This document shows, in pieces, positions 7,727 to 16,061 of a DNA stretch of 55,234 nt. The notes under the pieces are model-generated. The model had not been told where the DNA came from and did not search any database. It saw only the letters and a program-made list of their open reading frames with translations. Positions within the stretch are counted from its first letter, which is position 1. Every line of letters starts with the position of its first letter. The stretch is from positions 1-55,234 of the forward strand of contig JAGGSN010000073.1 in assembly GCA_021159005.1 (NCBI GenBank), in the 5' to 3' direction. A program made the position numbers and the translations under genes. This DNA comes from Candidatus Zixiibacteriota bacterium (GTDB taxonomy: Bacteria > Zixibacteria > MSB-5A5 > UBA10806 > 4484-95).

Positions 7727-8515
7727 ATGAATCCTGCAAAAATTCTAATCGGCACATCAGGCTACTCGTTCGCTGATTGGATCGATATATTTTACCCGTC
7801 CGGTATCCCCAAAGGGAAAATGCTTGATTATTATAAAGAACATTTTCGAACAGTTGAAATAAATTCAACTTATTACCGTATTCCTCATCCGGCCGTGTTT
7901 TATAATATTCAGAAGAAAGTGCCTGATGATTTTGAGTTCATAATTAAAACTCATCATTCGTTTACTCATGATAGAAAAAACTTAAACACTAATTCGAAGC
8001 TGTTCAACGAAGCAGTCAAACCGGTTTATGAATCGGGAAAGCTGCATGGCTTGCTGGCTCAATTTCCATGGTCGTTTAAATTTTCATCTGCTAACCTTGC
8101 TTATCTTCTCGATGGTAAAAACTATTTTGGCGAGGTTCCGCTTTTTGTTGAATTCCGTCATGATAGCTGGGATAAACCGGAGGTGTACGCTTCGCTAAAA
8201 GACAACGAAATCGGGTTTTGCTGCGTGGATGAGCCTCAGCTTGAGCGTATGTTTCCTCCCAAAGGACTGGCAACAACGCGCATCGGATATGTGCGCTTTC
8301 ATGGCCGCAACAAAATCGATTGGTGGCAGCCGAGAAAAGGCAGCGACCGCTATAATTATGATTATAAAAAAGAAGAACTTGCCGATTGGTTGAATGAAAT
8401 AGAAAAATTGAGAAAGCAAACCGATAAGGTGTATTTATTTTTTAATAACTGCCATCATGGCCAGGCGGTTAAAAGCGCCAAGCTGATGTCTGAACTGCTG
8501 CAAATGGAACTATGA
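7727..8515 (+). CDS. DUF72 family protein (YecE-like)
   Basis: 262 residues covering the full DUF72 fold, a TIM-barrel-like domain. It begins with the family's IGTSGYSFADW, followed by the acidic EINSTYYRIP motif, the FEFIIKTHHSFTH strand, VEFRHDSW, YVRFHGR and the C-terminal YLFFNNCHHGQAVKSA. All usual motifs are present, so it is probably functional. The family has no agreed biochemical role. The stop overlaps the start of the carboxypeptidase gene (ATGA), so the two are cotranslated. No signal peptide; cytoplasmic. Confidence 0.92.
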   Translation: MNPAKILIGTSGYSFADWIDIFYPSGIPKGKMLDYYKEHFRTVEINSTYYRIPHPAVFYNIQKKVPDDFEFIIKTHHSFTHDRKNLNTNSKLFNEAVKPVYESGKLHGLLAQFPWSFKFSSANLAYLLDGKNYFGEVPLFVEFRHDSWDKPEVYASLKDNEIGFCCVDEPQLERMFPPKGLATTRIGYVRFHGRNKIDWWQPRKGSDRYNYDYKKEELADWLNEIEKLRKQTDKVYLFFNNCHHGQAVKSAKLMSELLQMEL

Positions 8516-9429
8516 AAAGCAAGATAAAAAGATTCAGCGTTATAAAGATACTTGTCATAATAATTATGCTTTGGTGTGTCTCGGCGTCTTATTCATACTA
8601 TGTGTCAGCTACGTCGTCCCCTTTTAATGCCGGTTATTTCCCGAACCACAATGAAAGTCTTGTTAGCTCATTTCTTAACAAGATAATTCCCGGCAGGCTC
8701 GGACTGAAAGCCAGAGCCGCTATCGCTGTTGATGCTGAAACGGGCGAGGTGATATTCTCGAAAAATAAGGATATGCAGTTATCGATTGCCAGCCTGACCA
8801 AGCTGGCAGCGTCTTTAGTGTTTCTAAGTACTAATCCCGATTTGCACCGCCCAATAGTTATTACTAAAGGGGATTTGAACGATTCTGGCCGGTCGAGGTT
8901 ATATAACGGCGACCATATTACTCTTAATGATTGCCTTCACCTGTGCCTGATACGGTCTGATAATGCCGCTGTCAGAGCTTTAGTCAGGTCAACCGGTCTC
9001 GGAGAAGCGGAGTTTGTTTCATTGATGAATGACCTGGCCGACAGTTTAAACATGAATGATACTCATTTTGCCGACCCAACCGGCAGATATGCAAAAAACA
9101 TGTCAACTGCCGCAGATTTAGTTAAACTTATTCAAGCGGCTTGTAATAATGAAATAATCGCCGATATTTCCTCGAAAAAGATATATCAATATAAGCCCTT
9201 CAATCGAAAATACACTACCACATTGTATAATACTAATCGTCTATTATTCAGCAAATGGAAAATAAATGGAGGCAAGACCGGTTATATCAGTCGCGCTGGC
9301 TACTGTCTTGCCATTGATGCTGATAACGGTTTTGGGAAACATGTTAATGCTGTGATACTTGGTTCGCCTTCAAATAACTATCGCTTCAGAGATGCTGAGC
9401 GTCTGCTGGCTTATGCTCTGAAAAATTGA
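8512..9429 (+). CDS. dacA: D-alanyl-D-alanine carboxypeptidase, peptidase S11 family
   Basis: 305 residues. After an N-terminal membrane or signal segment (~10-25) come the three penicillin-binding motifs: SLTK (S94-K97, nucleophile and base), SDN (149-151) and KTG (255-257). The family removes the terminal D-Ala of peptidoglycan pentapeptides in the periplasm. The protein stops soon after the catalytic domain, so it lacks the C-terminal PBP5 beta domain and amphipathic anchor of longer homologues; the uncleaved N-terminal helix may anchor it instead. DacA is the general symbol; paralogue assignment is uncertain. It overlaps the DUF72 gene by 4 bases. No terminator hairpin is visible in the 63 bp before the convergent gene. 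Confidence 0.88.
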   Translation: MKSKIKRFSVIKILVIIIMLWCVSASYSYYVSATSSPFNAGYFPNHNESLVSSFLNKIIPGRLGLKARAAIAVDAETGEVIFSKNKDMQLSIASLTKLAASLVFLSTNPDLHRPIVITKGDLNDSGRSRLYNGDHITLNDCLHLCLIRSDNAAVRALVRSTGLGEAEFVSLMNDLADSLNMNDTHFADPTGRYAKNMSTAADLVKLIQAACNNEIIADISSKKIYQYKPFNRKYTTTLYNTNRLLFSKWKINGGKTGYISRAGYCLAIDADNGFGKHVNAVILGSPSNNYRFRDAERLLAYALKN

Positions 9430-9492
9430 CCCGCAATATACCTTCATGTGTTAGTGATTGAATCCGTTACAATAAAATCCTTAATGAGAATA

Positions 9493-10569
9493 TTATTTCA
9501 ACAACAACATTCTCCGCGTTAAAATATTATTTCCGGAAGTCAAACGATAAAAATATATGCCGCTGGATACTCTGTCGCCATTTAAATTTGTTCCATCCCA
9601 AACAGCCTGATAACAGCCGGAGCTAAGCGAGCCTTTATAAAGCGTGTTAATCTTCTGTCCGGCAAGATTGTAAATATCAATTTCGACAATTCTTTCGCTA
9701 TCAATAACATAATTAATAACAGTACCAGCATTAAAAGGATTGGGATAATTCTGCTTAAGGTAGATATTAACGGGCAATCCTGTTTCAACAACACTCGCTG
9801 GATTTTCCATATCAATTACATCTATTACGGCAGTCTGCAAAACTTCCTTAGTCTGGTCATCCTGAACCCAAACTACAAGGCGGCAGAATTGAAAGTTTAA
9901 TGACTCCGGACAAGAAAATGATTGATTAAATTCCAGCGTATCATTAATAGAAATATTGAATTGAACGCCAAGCGTATCGGGAATTATATCCCGCATAGTA
10001 TAGTTATGCCATAATATATTATTAGGCGCTTCATAATAGATACTGTCTTCCGTTAAGGCTATTCTTAGCTTGAGTTCCTGCCAGTTAAATAATTCATGGG
10101 CTATTATTATTATTTGCAGATTCCCAACCTTATCAGATTCGCGGAACTCGCCGCTTATGTCTATCTCAAGCGGTGAATCTGTCTCATAGCGGCTTGTTGT
10201 CATATATTCCCACGTATTATACTCAAAACCGCCCCTGATAACTCCGTCAATCCAGGCATAAGGAGTGTAGTAATAGCCATCGCCATGAGGAGGATAGTAG
10301 TATATCCTATTGGTATTTTCCGACATATTATAACAGTAAAATGGGTCATTTGGATAGTATTGGCCGGCATGATAGACTATTGGGATAAAATAATCAGGGT
10401 AATCTTGAAATAGCTGATTCAATGTCATGTCAGCCTCAAAACAGTTCAATTCATTTTCTGTTGATGTTTGCATCTCGACCAATACCAGTCTTTGAATAGC
10501 GTTTGTTTTGATAGTAATAATGAATATAAAGAACACAGCCAGCGTAGAGTAGTATCTAAGCAATTTCAA
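9493..10569 (-). CDS. Secreted Omp28-like protein with T9SS type A sorting domain
   Basis: 358 residues, TTG start with AAGGA upstream. A signal peptide (~1-25) precedes a thioredoxin-fold region resembling Omp28-related proteins (LVLVEMQTSTENELNCFEADMTLNQL, then IPIVYHAG, then TPYAWIDG). In typical members a CxxC follows EEFTGTWC; here the matching stretch has no CxxC, so redox activity is unlikely. The C-terminal ~85 residues are a FlgD-like/T9SS type A sorting domain: NYPNPFN, IYNLAGQ, WDGTNLNGDRVSSGIYFYRL and the terminal RRMLLLK. It should be exported by Sec and then passed over the outer membrane by T9SS (inference; no T9SS machinery lies in the window). Its own promoter lies at 10611-10639. 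Confidence 0.85.
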   Translation of the reverse strand: MKLLRYYSTLAVFFIFIITIKTNAIQRLVLVEMQTSTENELNCFEADMTLNQLFQDYPDYFIPIVYHAGQYYPNDPFYCYNMSENTNRIYYYPPHGDGYYYTPYAWIDGVIRGGFEYNTWEYMTTSRYETDSPLEIDISGEFRESDKVGNLQIIIIAHELFNWQELKLRIALTEDSIYYEAPNNILWHNYTMRDIIPDTLGVQFNISINDTLEFNQSFSCPESLNFQFCRLVVWVQDDQTKEVLQTAVIDVIDMENPASVVETGLPVNIYLKQNYPNPFNAGTVINYVIDSERIVEIDIYNLAGQKINTLYKGSLSSGCYQAVWDGTNLNGDRVSSGIYFYRLTSGNNILTRRMLLLK

Positions 10570-10610
10570 GCGGTTTCCTTTTGCATAAGGGTTCCAGACA
10601 ATTAGGCAGC

Positions 10611-10639
10611 AATCTAATAATTTAGCTTGTGGCAGTCAA
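10611..10639 (-). promoter_or_regulatory. Sigma70-type promoter of the Omp28-like gene
   Basis: On the minus strand TTGACT (10639-10634), a 17-bp spacer and TAGATT (10616-10611) precede the TTG start at 10569 by about 40 bases. The 5' leader includes the AAGGA ribosome site. Confidence 0.6.
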
Positions 10640-10680
10640 GGTCAAAATTGTAGAAGTTTCCTTGAAAAATGAAGAAATAT

Positions 10681-11119
10681 CACTACTGTCCGGTCTTTTC
10701 GATTTAGTTCTTCAATAATATATAGTAAGGCGAAACTTTCTTGAATTATAATATAAGCAGCAACAAGATGTTGGACGATTCCAGTAAACATCGATATTCT
10801 ACTTTTTGCTTTGCATAATATTTCATGCCTGTCCGCCGACAGGAGGAATTAAATTTCAGAAATCGATTTTGATTCGATGATTATTAATTTACGTCATTCC
10901 CATGAAAACGGGAATCCAGAAAGTTGTATGTTAAACCAATGGTGGATAACAAAAACACCGCGCCCCGTGTCCGCAGACAGGCGGGCGCCGGCAGGCAGGA
11001 AATGTCGGCATAACCAATCTCTGGATTCCCCCGCCGATGGCGGGGGAATGACGCGGGCAGTGTGGGAATGACATCACTATTGTATCCGCCTAAGGCGGAC
11101 AAAAGTCCGGACAGTAGTG
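10681..11119 (-). mobile_element. MITE-like element, copy 2, with 9-bp target duplication
   Basis: 439 bp, in reverse orientation relative to copy 1. Both ends read inward as CACTACTGTCCGG-N-CTTTT (10681-10699 and 11119-11101). A perfect 9-bp duplication AAGAAATAT flanks it (10672-10680 and 11120-11128). The arms match copy 1, including the palindrome around CCGCCTAAGGCGG near 11090 and the long arm at 10681-10905. Where copy 1 holds the IS, this copy carries about 160 bp bounded by two inverted GTCATTCCC/GGGAATCCAG repeats (10892-10920 and 11020-11055) with GC-rich palindromes between. It occupies most of the 650-bp gap between the Omp28-like and aminotransferase genes. Confidence 0.85.
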
Positions 11120-11140
11120 AAGAAATATATATACTTATTC

Positions 11141-11178
11141 GCATAGGGGGCGTTTGCCTGAGACGGAAGTCCCTACGT
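11141..11178. repeat. Palindromic intergenic repeat downstream of the aminotransferase gene
   Basis: GCATAGGGGG...GTCCCTACG forms a weak inverted repeat of the same AGGGGCG/CCCCTACG family as at 2364 and 17661. It lies just beyond MITE copy 2 and about 40 bp past the aminotransferase stop. Confidence 0.45.
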
Positions 11179-11219
11179 TTTAGATTCTATGCAATCGAAG
11201 CAGCATCGTTTTTGATGTG

Positions 11220-12383
11220 CTATAAGCCTTTTACAAACGCATTAACTTTAGCAAGCGCCTTCTCTAAATTTTCAATCGAGTTGGCATAGGAAAACCGTAA
11301 ATATCCCTCACCGAATGCGCCAAAGGACGTACCGGCCAGAACTGCTACGCCGGCTTCATAAAGCAGTTTGCTTTCCAGCTCTGATGAGGTGAAGCCTAAT
11401 TTTGTTATATTCGGGAACACATAGAAAGCGCCTTCGGGTTTCTGGCACTCGATGCCATCGATAGCATTCAGCCCATTGACTATAACCTCGCGGCGTTTCT
11501 TGAACTCGACTACCATCTTGTTGGCGCTGGATTGGTCGCCCCTGATTGCTTCAATGCCGGCAATTTGTGAGAAAGAAGCGGTACAGGAATTGCAGTTAGT
11601 CTGTAATTTGGCTACTTGTTCAGCCAAATCGGCAGGCATTACACCATAGCCAAGACGCCAGCCGGTCATAGCATAAGTTTTGGAATATCCGTCAAGTATA
11701 ATCGTGTTGTCAATTATGCCCTCATTGGCGGTAATGGAGTTAAACTCGTTGTCATAAATGGTACGGCTATATATCTCATCTGATAATACATATATATTAT
11801 TTTTTATACAGACATCCGCAATAGCTTTCAGGTCATCCTTAGTAAGGACAGAACCGGTTGGGTTTTGAGGCGAATTGATAATTATCAGACGGGTTTTAGG
11901 GGTTATCAGCGAAATCAGCTCGTCAACATCCAGACGGAATTGCTTTTCCTCGCGCATTTTAATAGGCACAGCTTTGGCCCCTATAAAATTAATGACCGAT
12001 TCATAAATGGGGAAACCGGGATTTGGATAAATAACCTCTTCACCCTCATTTACCAAAGCCAGCATGACAAAAAACATAACAGGCTTGCCGCCGGGAGTAA
12101 CCACTACATTTTCAGGTTTCATGTTTAACTTGCGGGTGCGGTTAATTTCATCGGCTATTGTCTGACGGAGCTCCGGCAAACCTGCCGCGGGGCCATAATG
12201 TGTCCAATGACTATTTAAAGCCTCGACCGCTTTATCAATGATATTTTTAGGGGTATCGAAATCGGGTTCTCCAATCTCGAGATGAATGATTTCTTTTCCC
12301 TGCGCCTCAAGCTGTTTGGCTTTGGCCAAAACAACAAAGGCGGTCTCTGTTCCCAATCGCGACATTCTATTGGCAAGTTTCAT
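11220..12383 (-). CDS. Class I/II PLP-dependent aminotransferase (aspartate aminotransferase-like)
   Basis: 387 residues, the usual length for fold-type I subgroup Ib aminotransferases. Motifs: IHLEIGEPDFDTP near the N-terminus, VTPGGKPVMFFV, YPNPGFPIYESV, INSPQNPTGS, LSDEIYSRT, and the PLP lysine in GYSKTYAMTGWRLGYGV. The C-terminal substrate arginine lies in YLRFSYANS. Substrate cannot be fixed from sequence; aspartate or another amino acid with 2-oxoglutarate is most likely. The Shine-Dalgarno sequence is AGAGAGG. It is a lone gene flanked by two unrelated T9SS cargo genes. A cytoplasmic housekeeping role is likely. Confidence 0.92.
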   Translation of the reverse strand: MKLANRMSRLGTETAFVVLAKAKQLEAQGKEIIHLEIGEPDFDTPKNIIDKAVEALNSHWTHYGPAAGLPELRQTIADEINRTRKLNMKPENVVVTPGGKPVMFFVMLALVNEGEEVIYPNPGFPIYESVINFIGAKAVPIKMREEKQFRLDVDELISLITPKTRLIIINSPQNPTGSVLTKDDLKAIADVCIKNNIYVLSDEIYSRTIYDNEFNSITANEGIIDNTIILDGYSKTYAMTGWRLGYGVMPADLAEQVAKLQTNCNSCTASFSQIAGIEAIRGDQSSANKMVVEFKKRREVIVNGLNAIDGIECQKPEGAFYVFPNITKLGFTSSELESKLLYEAGVAVLAGTSFGAFGEGYLRFSYANSIENLEKALAKVNAFVKGL

Positions 12384-12781
12384 AACAACCTCTCTTTATT
12401 TCAATTAATCGATTTCAATAACCCGATAACAGCTTAGCGTTGCCGCGGTCGATCGATGCAATTAATGTATTTACAGCCAGTTGATTCCGGCAATCTATTA
12501 GTAAAAAACATAACATAATAGTAAGAAGATAAAGGCCTACAAAGATAATGTCAATAATTATCTGTATAGGAAATTCCCCAAAATTTTATGGTTTTTGCTC
12601 TGGTTACCAAACGCTGCTTGGTAAGCAGAGTTTAAAAGGTTGGCTAATTGCAACAGCATTGAGATCGATACGGCGCAATATTTTAGTATGTATTATACCA
12701 GCCCGGTGGTCAAGCCGCCTCAGGAGTCCGCCGCGGCGAGTTCCATCCTGAGAGATAAACAAATAAACGAGTGTCTCCAGT
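12384..12781. repeat. 398-bp spacer with palindromic repeats, no gene seen
   Basis: This gap holds the aminotransferase 5' region and the 3' region of the T9SS beta-helix gene. GGTTACCAAACGCTGCTTGG (from 12602) is a degenerate member of the TTACCAAGC palindrome family. CTCAGGA (12719-12725) and TCCTGAG (12746-12752) bracket a GC-rich TCCGCCGCGGCG core, a possible terminator for the minus-strand gene ending at 12782. A related TCCGCCGCGGCG hairpin recurs at 55011-55040. Short open frames here show no coding signs. Confidence 0.6.
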
Positions 12782-14185
12782 TTATTTCAGCAGCATCATT
12801 CTCTTGCATTCAGCATAATCACCTGCTTGCAGACGATAAAAATATATGCCGCTGGAAAAATCTGATGCATCAAAACGATAGGTATAAAACCCAGCCTGCT
12901 TATATTCATTTACAAGCGTTTGTATTTCACTGCCAATAATGCTATAAACTTTGAGCGATGTAAATTGCGGGCTTGGAATTGTGAATGAAATTGTAGTTAC
13001 AGGATTGAAGGGGTTGGGATAATTTTGATATAGGGAAAAGCTTGTCGGCAATAACTTATCATTTTGCAAAATTCCATTTTGCTCGCCGCAGCCAATCCCA
13101 AAAGCGCCGATATCGACACCATACATTCCAGCGCCAACGCAAGGAGAATTTTCAGCCAGCCAATAATAAGCAGTATCGGTAAAACAGAATAGCGGGTCTT
13201 CACTGATATTCCCCTCACCTTCCCAGCCGCCCCGGATATCCGAATATGTAATTGATACATTTTCCCCTTCGTAAATTACTATTTCATGATCGGCATAATT
13301 CCAGATAATATTGTTTGTTAAAACAGCATAACATTGAAAAAAGCCAAGTCCAATTGAATCGCTGCCATTATTATAAATTGTGTTGTTTGTTAGATGGTAA
13401 TCACCATGCGAAAAGCCTATTCCTGAGTTATGAGCGGAAGTGTTATCGGCAATAAGATTACCAATTACAATTCCACCACTTCCCTCAGCATAGAATATAA
13501 CACCGCCGCCATTATGCTCGGAAAAATTATTGGTAATAGCATTATGAAGCAGTGTTACAATTCCCGAATCCTCAATATGAATACCACCTCCGTAATGAGT
13601 TGAAATATTGTCATAAATCCTATTGTTTGCAATTATACAAGCTCCGCCATACGAAACAATCCCAGCGCCGGCAACTGTAGCATGATTATCTTTTATTACG
13701 TTATTCGAAATTAAAGGATTACCGCTGCTAACGAATATACCGCCGCCTCGCGACGCTCTGTTGTTATAAATAATATTACCGCTAATAAGAGGCGACCCAT
13801 AACAGTAGACTCCTCCGCCGCCATATACGCCAGCCCCATTTGTAAGTGTAAATCCTGATATAATCGAAGTGCTATCTCCCCAAATGTAAAATCTAATCAC
13901 AGAACCGGATGAATCACCATCAATAATAGTTGATTGTATATAACTCGTATCGCCGGTAGTTAAAAACAATGATCCCAGCATAATGCTGACACTATCAATA
14001 ACAACATTTTCAGTATAAGTTCCCGGATGCACCAACACGGTATCGCCGAATGAACAGGCATAAACCCCTTCTTGTATGGTCGAATATTCAGCCGGGATAT
14101 TGATAATTCTTGCTGATGCATTCAATACCAATAAAATCGAAATTTGAACAGACAAGAAAAAAGCGTTTTTTAGCAGCGTACACAT
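12782..14185 (-). CDS. Secreted parallel beta-helix protein with T9SS type A sorting domain
   Basis: 467 residues; signal peptide (~1-25) and then IINIPAEYSTIQEGVYACSFGDTVLVHPGTYTENV, the usual opening of right-handed parallel beta-helix proteins of the pectate-lyase/NosD type. Coils follow at ~75-320 with repeated GNxIxxNxxxxxGGGIxxxxxxPLISNNxI units. The C-terminal ~85 residues carry NYPNPFNPVTTISF, YSIIGSEIQTLVNEYKQAG, SSGIYFYRLQAGDY and the terminal KRMMLLK, a T9SS type A sorting domain. It is likely a cell-surface or released carbohydrate-binding or structural protein; catalytic residues cannot be identified. The Shine-Dalgarno sequence is GGAGG and a strong promoter lies upstream. Confidence 0.87.
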   Translation of the reverse strand: MCTLLKNAFFLSVQISILLVLNASARIINIPAEYSTIQEGVYACSFGDTVLVHPGTYTENVVIDSVSIMLGSLFLTTGDTSYIQSTIIDGDSSGSVIRFYIWGDSTSIISGFTLTNGAGVYGGGGVYCYGSPLISGNIIYNNRASRGGGIFVSSGNPLISNNVIKDNHATVAGAGIVSYGGACIIANNRIYDNISTHYGGGIHIEDSGIVTLLHNAITNNFSEHNGGGVIFYAEGSGGIVIGNLIADNTSAHNSGIGFSHGDYHLTNNTIYNNGSDSIGLGFFQCYAVLTNNIIWNYADHEIVIYEGENVSITYSDIRGGWEGEGNISEDPLFCFTDTAYYWLAENSPCVGAGMYGVDIGAFGIGCGEQNGILQNDKLLPTSFSLYQNYPNPFNPVTTISFTIPSPQFTSLKVYSIIGSEIQTLVNEYKQAGFYTYRFDASDFSSGIYFYRLQAGDYAECKRMMLLK

Positions 14186-14250
14186 ACAACCTCCATAGTT
14201 TAACTATCACCTTATAGCTTCTCTCCTGATGCTTAAAACTCCCTACATAC

Positions 14251-14278
14251 AATATATTAAAATGGTAATAATTGTCAA
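14251..14278 (-). promoter_or_regulatory. Sigma70-type promoter of the beta-helix T9SS gene
   Basis: On the minus strand TTGACA (14278-14273), a 16-bp spacer and TATATT (14256-14251). About 65 bases of leader follow, ending with GGAGG before ATG at 14185. It diverges from the module B promoter at 14361, about 80 bp away. Confidence 0.65.
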
Positions 14279-14360
14279 CAAATTAATTGTAATCTAATTA
14301 AAGAGTTTCAAGTCGGAGGAAATCAGAAATACTCAGATTTACTCATTATTAAATTCCCGA

Positions 14361-14388
14361 TTGACTTTCGCAATAATTTTGTTATCAT
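14361..14388 (+). promoter_or_regulatory. Sigma70-type promoter of module B, apparently leaderless
   Basis: TTGACT (14361-14366), a 16-bp spacer and TATCAT (14383-14388). The -10 box ends 5 bases before a GTG at 14394, so the predicted start of transcription falls on that codon, as in module A. The TTG at 14361 is formally in frame but is part of the -35 box, so it cannot be the translated start if this promoter is used. Confidence 0.65.
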
Positions 14389-14393
14389 ACGCC

Positions 14394-15398
14394 GTGCGCT
14401 ATACGACTTTAATTAATGACAAAATAACCCTCGCCAGTATTATCATAGCCTTAGCATTTTCTATCTGTATATTTATTTCGCCGATATGGGCTGATTCCAT
14501 TACGGTTGGCTCTGATATTTCTGCCGCTGTCGAGTCAATCGATTCCTCATCAGGCGTGATAGCTGATTCGCTTCAAGCTATTGCTGTTGTAGGTTCATCC
14601 AATCAACAACAAGAAAGCAGTTCGGCGTTTCGCTACAACCGAATAAATGCGCTTATTCTTATGGTAATCTTTTCTGTTGTGATAATGATTTACACTAAAT
14701 GGGCGAAATCCGGCAAGGAGTTATTTATCAGAAAGATTGCGGGGCTTGATGAAGTCGAAGAGGCGGTTGGCAGAGCTACCGAGATGGGCAAGCCGGTGCT
14801 CTTTATTCCCGGAATACAGGAGATCGATGAAATAGAGACAATTGCCGGCATCTCGATTCTCGGCCGTGTTGCCCGCATTACCGCCCGCTATGATACCCCG
14901 CTTATGGTACCGGTGCGTTATCCGATGGTGCTGGCGGCAGGACAGGAAATAGTCGAGCAGGCATATATCGAGGCGGGCAAGCAGGATGCCTACAACCGAG
15001 ACATCGTGCGGTATGTAGCCGGCGAGCAGTTTGCCTTTACCGCCACGGTGAACGGCATGATGATGCGCGACCGTCCCGCTACAAATATTTATATGGGCGC
15101 ATTTTTCGCCGAATCATTGCTTTTAGCCGAAACCGGCAATGCCGCCGGTTCGATTCAAATCGCCGGCACAGCCCAACCGGCGCAACTGCCGTTCTTCATT
15201 GCCGCCTGCGATTATACCCTTATGGGCGAGGAACTGTATGCAGCCTCAGCCTACTTGTCCCGTGAACCGCTGCTTTTGGGCGGGCTAAAAGGGCAGGATT
15301 GGATGAAGGTCATGTTCATTATTTTAGTTATAATCGGTATCATTCTCGCCAGTTTTGATATTGGCGACTGGTACCTTGCCTTATTTGAGAATGTGTAA
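14394..15398 (+). CDS. Module B protein 1: DUF6754-like membrane protein
   Basis: 334 residues from GTG 14394, chosen because the promoter overlaps any earlier codon and because the signal-peptide-like MRYTTLINDKITLASIIIALAF begins there. After a short extracytoplasmic Ser-rich stretch (~34-75) come a membrane helix (NALILMVIFSVVIMIY), then the soluble DUF6754-like region and a C-terminal helix. The conserved region is close to that of 575-1708: AGLDEVEEAVGRATEMGKP, DRPATN, FAESLLLAETGN, QIAGT, GEELYAASAYLS. Unlike copy A it lacks the Fn3-like domain. Function unknown. It is the first gene of a four-gene operon whose stop TAA abuts the next ATG. Confidence 0.8.
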   Translation: MRYTTLINDKITLASIIIALAFSICIFISPIWADSITVGSDISAAVESIDSSSGVIADSLQAIAVVGSSNQQQESSSAFRYNRINALILMVIFSVVIMIYTKWAKSGKELFIRKIAGLDEVEEAVGRATEMGKPVLFIPGIQEIDEIETIAGISILGRVARITARYDTPLMVPVRYPMVLAAGQEIVEQAYIEAGKQDAYNRDIVRYVAGEQFAFTATVNGMMMRDRPATNIYMGAFFAESLLLAETGNAAGSIQIAGTAQPAQLPFFIAACDYTLMGEELYAASAYLSREPLLLGGLKGQDWMKVMFIILVIIGIILASFDIGDWYLALFENV

Positions 15399-16058
15399 AT
15401 GAAAACTACTGTCCCGATAGTAATAGCTTTTCTTTCCGGTTTTGTGATGATTTTAGCTTTCTTCTTCGACCCTGAAAAAAGCGCGCTTGGCAATATGGAG
15501 GCAGAGGTATTAAGCTGGGTAACAATTGTCGGCGGTTTCACTTTGCTTTTAGGCGTAGTCTCAATTGTCAGGGTCAATTATAAAGCGGTTCAACGTAAAA
15601 GCGATGGCTGGATTTACAAGCTGGCTTTGCTTATCTCTGTTTTTGCGATGGCTATACCGGCGGTTCTACCTGTGAGTGCTTCAAGCTTGTTTGGCACCAA
15701 TCCGGGTTCGATTTATGACTGGCTGTTTAATTACCTCGATGCTCCGATGATGTCTACCATGTTTGCCATGCTGGCATTTTATATCGCCTCGGCGGCATTC
15801 AGGGCTTTTCGGGCGCGCAACACAGAAGCGACTCTGCTTCTGATAACCGCAACTCTTGTTATGTTGTGGCGAGTGCCGATGGGTGAAATTGCTCTGCAAA
15901 GCATACATCCCTCTCTGCCTGACTTGATAAATACTTATATCATGAACGGCGCTAATCTGGCGGTTCAGCGAGGTATTATAATCGGCGCTGCGCTGGGCGC
16001 GGCGGCAATGTCATTGCGTATTATGCTTGGCATCGAACGAACATATATGGGGAAATAG
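15399..16058 (+). CDS. Module B protein 2: polytopic membrane protein with ARNTEA motif
   Basis: 219 residues, about six membrane segments. It is the paralogue of 1710-2324, sharing APMMSTMFAMLAFYIASAA, FRARNTEATLLL, LVMLWRVPMG and the C-terminal LGIERTYMGK. It is slightly longer than copy A owing to a loop around residues 85-105 (PVSASSLFGTNPG). The ATG directly follows the stop of protein 1 with no gap, and protein 3 begins 3 bases after its stop. Inner-membrane location; function unknown. Confidence 0.8.
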   Translation: MKTTVPIVIAFLSGFVMILAFFFDPEKSALGNMEAEVLSWVTIVGGFTLLLGVVSIVRVNYKAVQRKSDGWIYKLALLISVFAMAIPAVLPVSASSLFGTNPGSIYDWLFNYLDAPMMSTMFAMLAFYIASAAFRAFRARNTEATLLLITATLVMLWRVPMGEIALQSIHPSLPDLINTYIMNGANLAVQRGIIIGAALGAAAMSLRIMLGIERTYMGK

Positions 16059-16061
16059 CAG

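Noticed and set aside
10877-11144. Open frames of 64-86 residues inside MITE copy 2
   Set aside because: They consist of inverted repeats read through on either strand, have no ribosome sites, and are not kept in copy 1.
14361-14393. Module B protein 1 starting at the TTG at 14361
   Set aside because: The TTG is part of a good -35 box and the 11 added residues do not improve the signal peptide.
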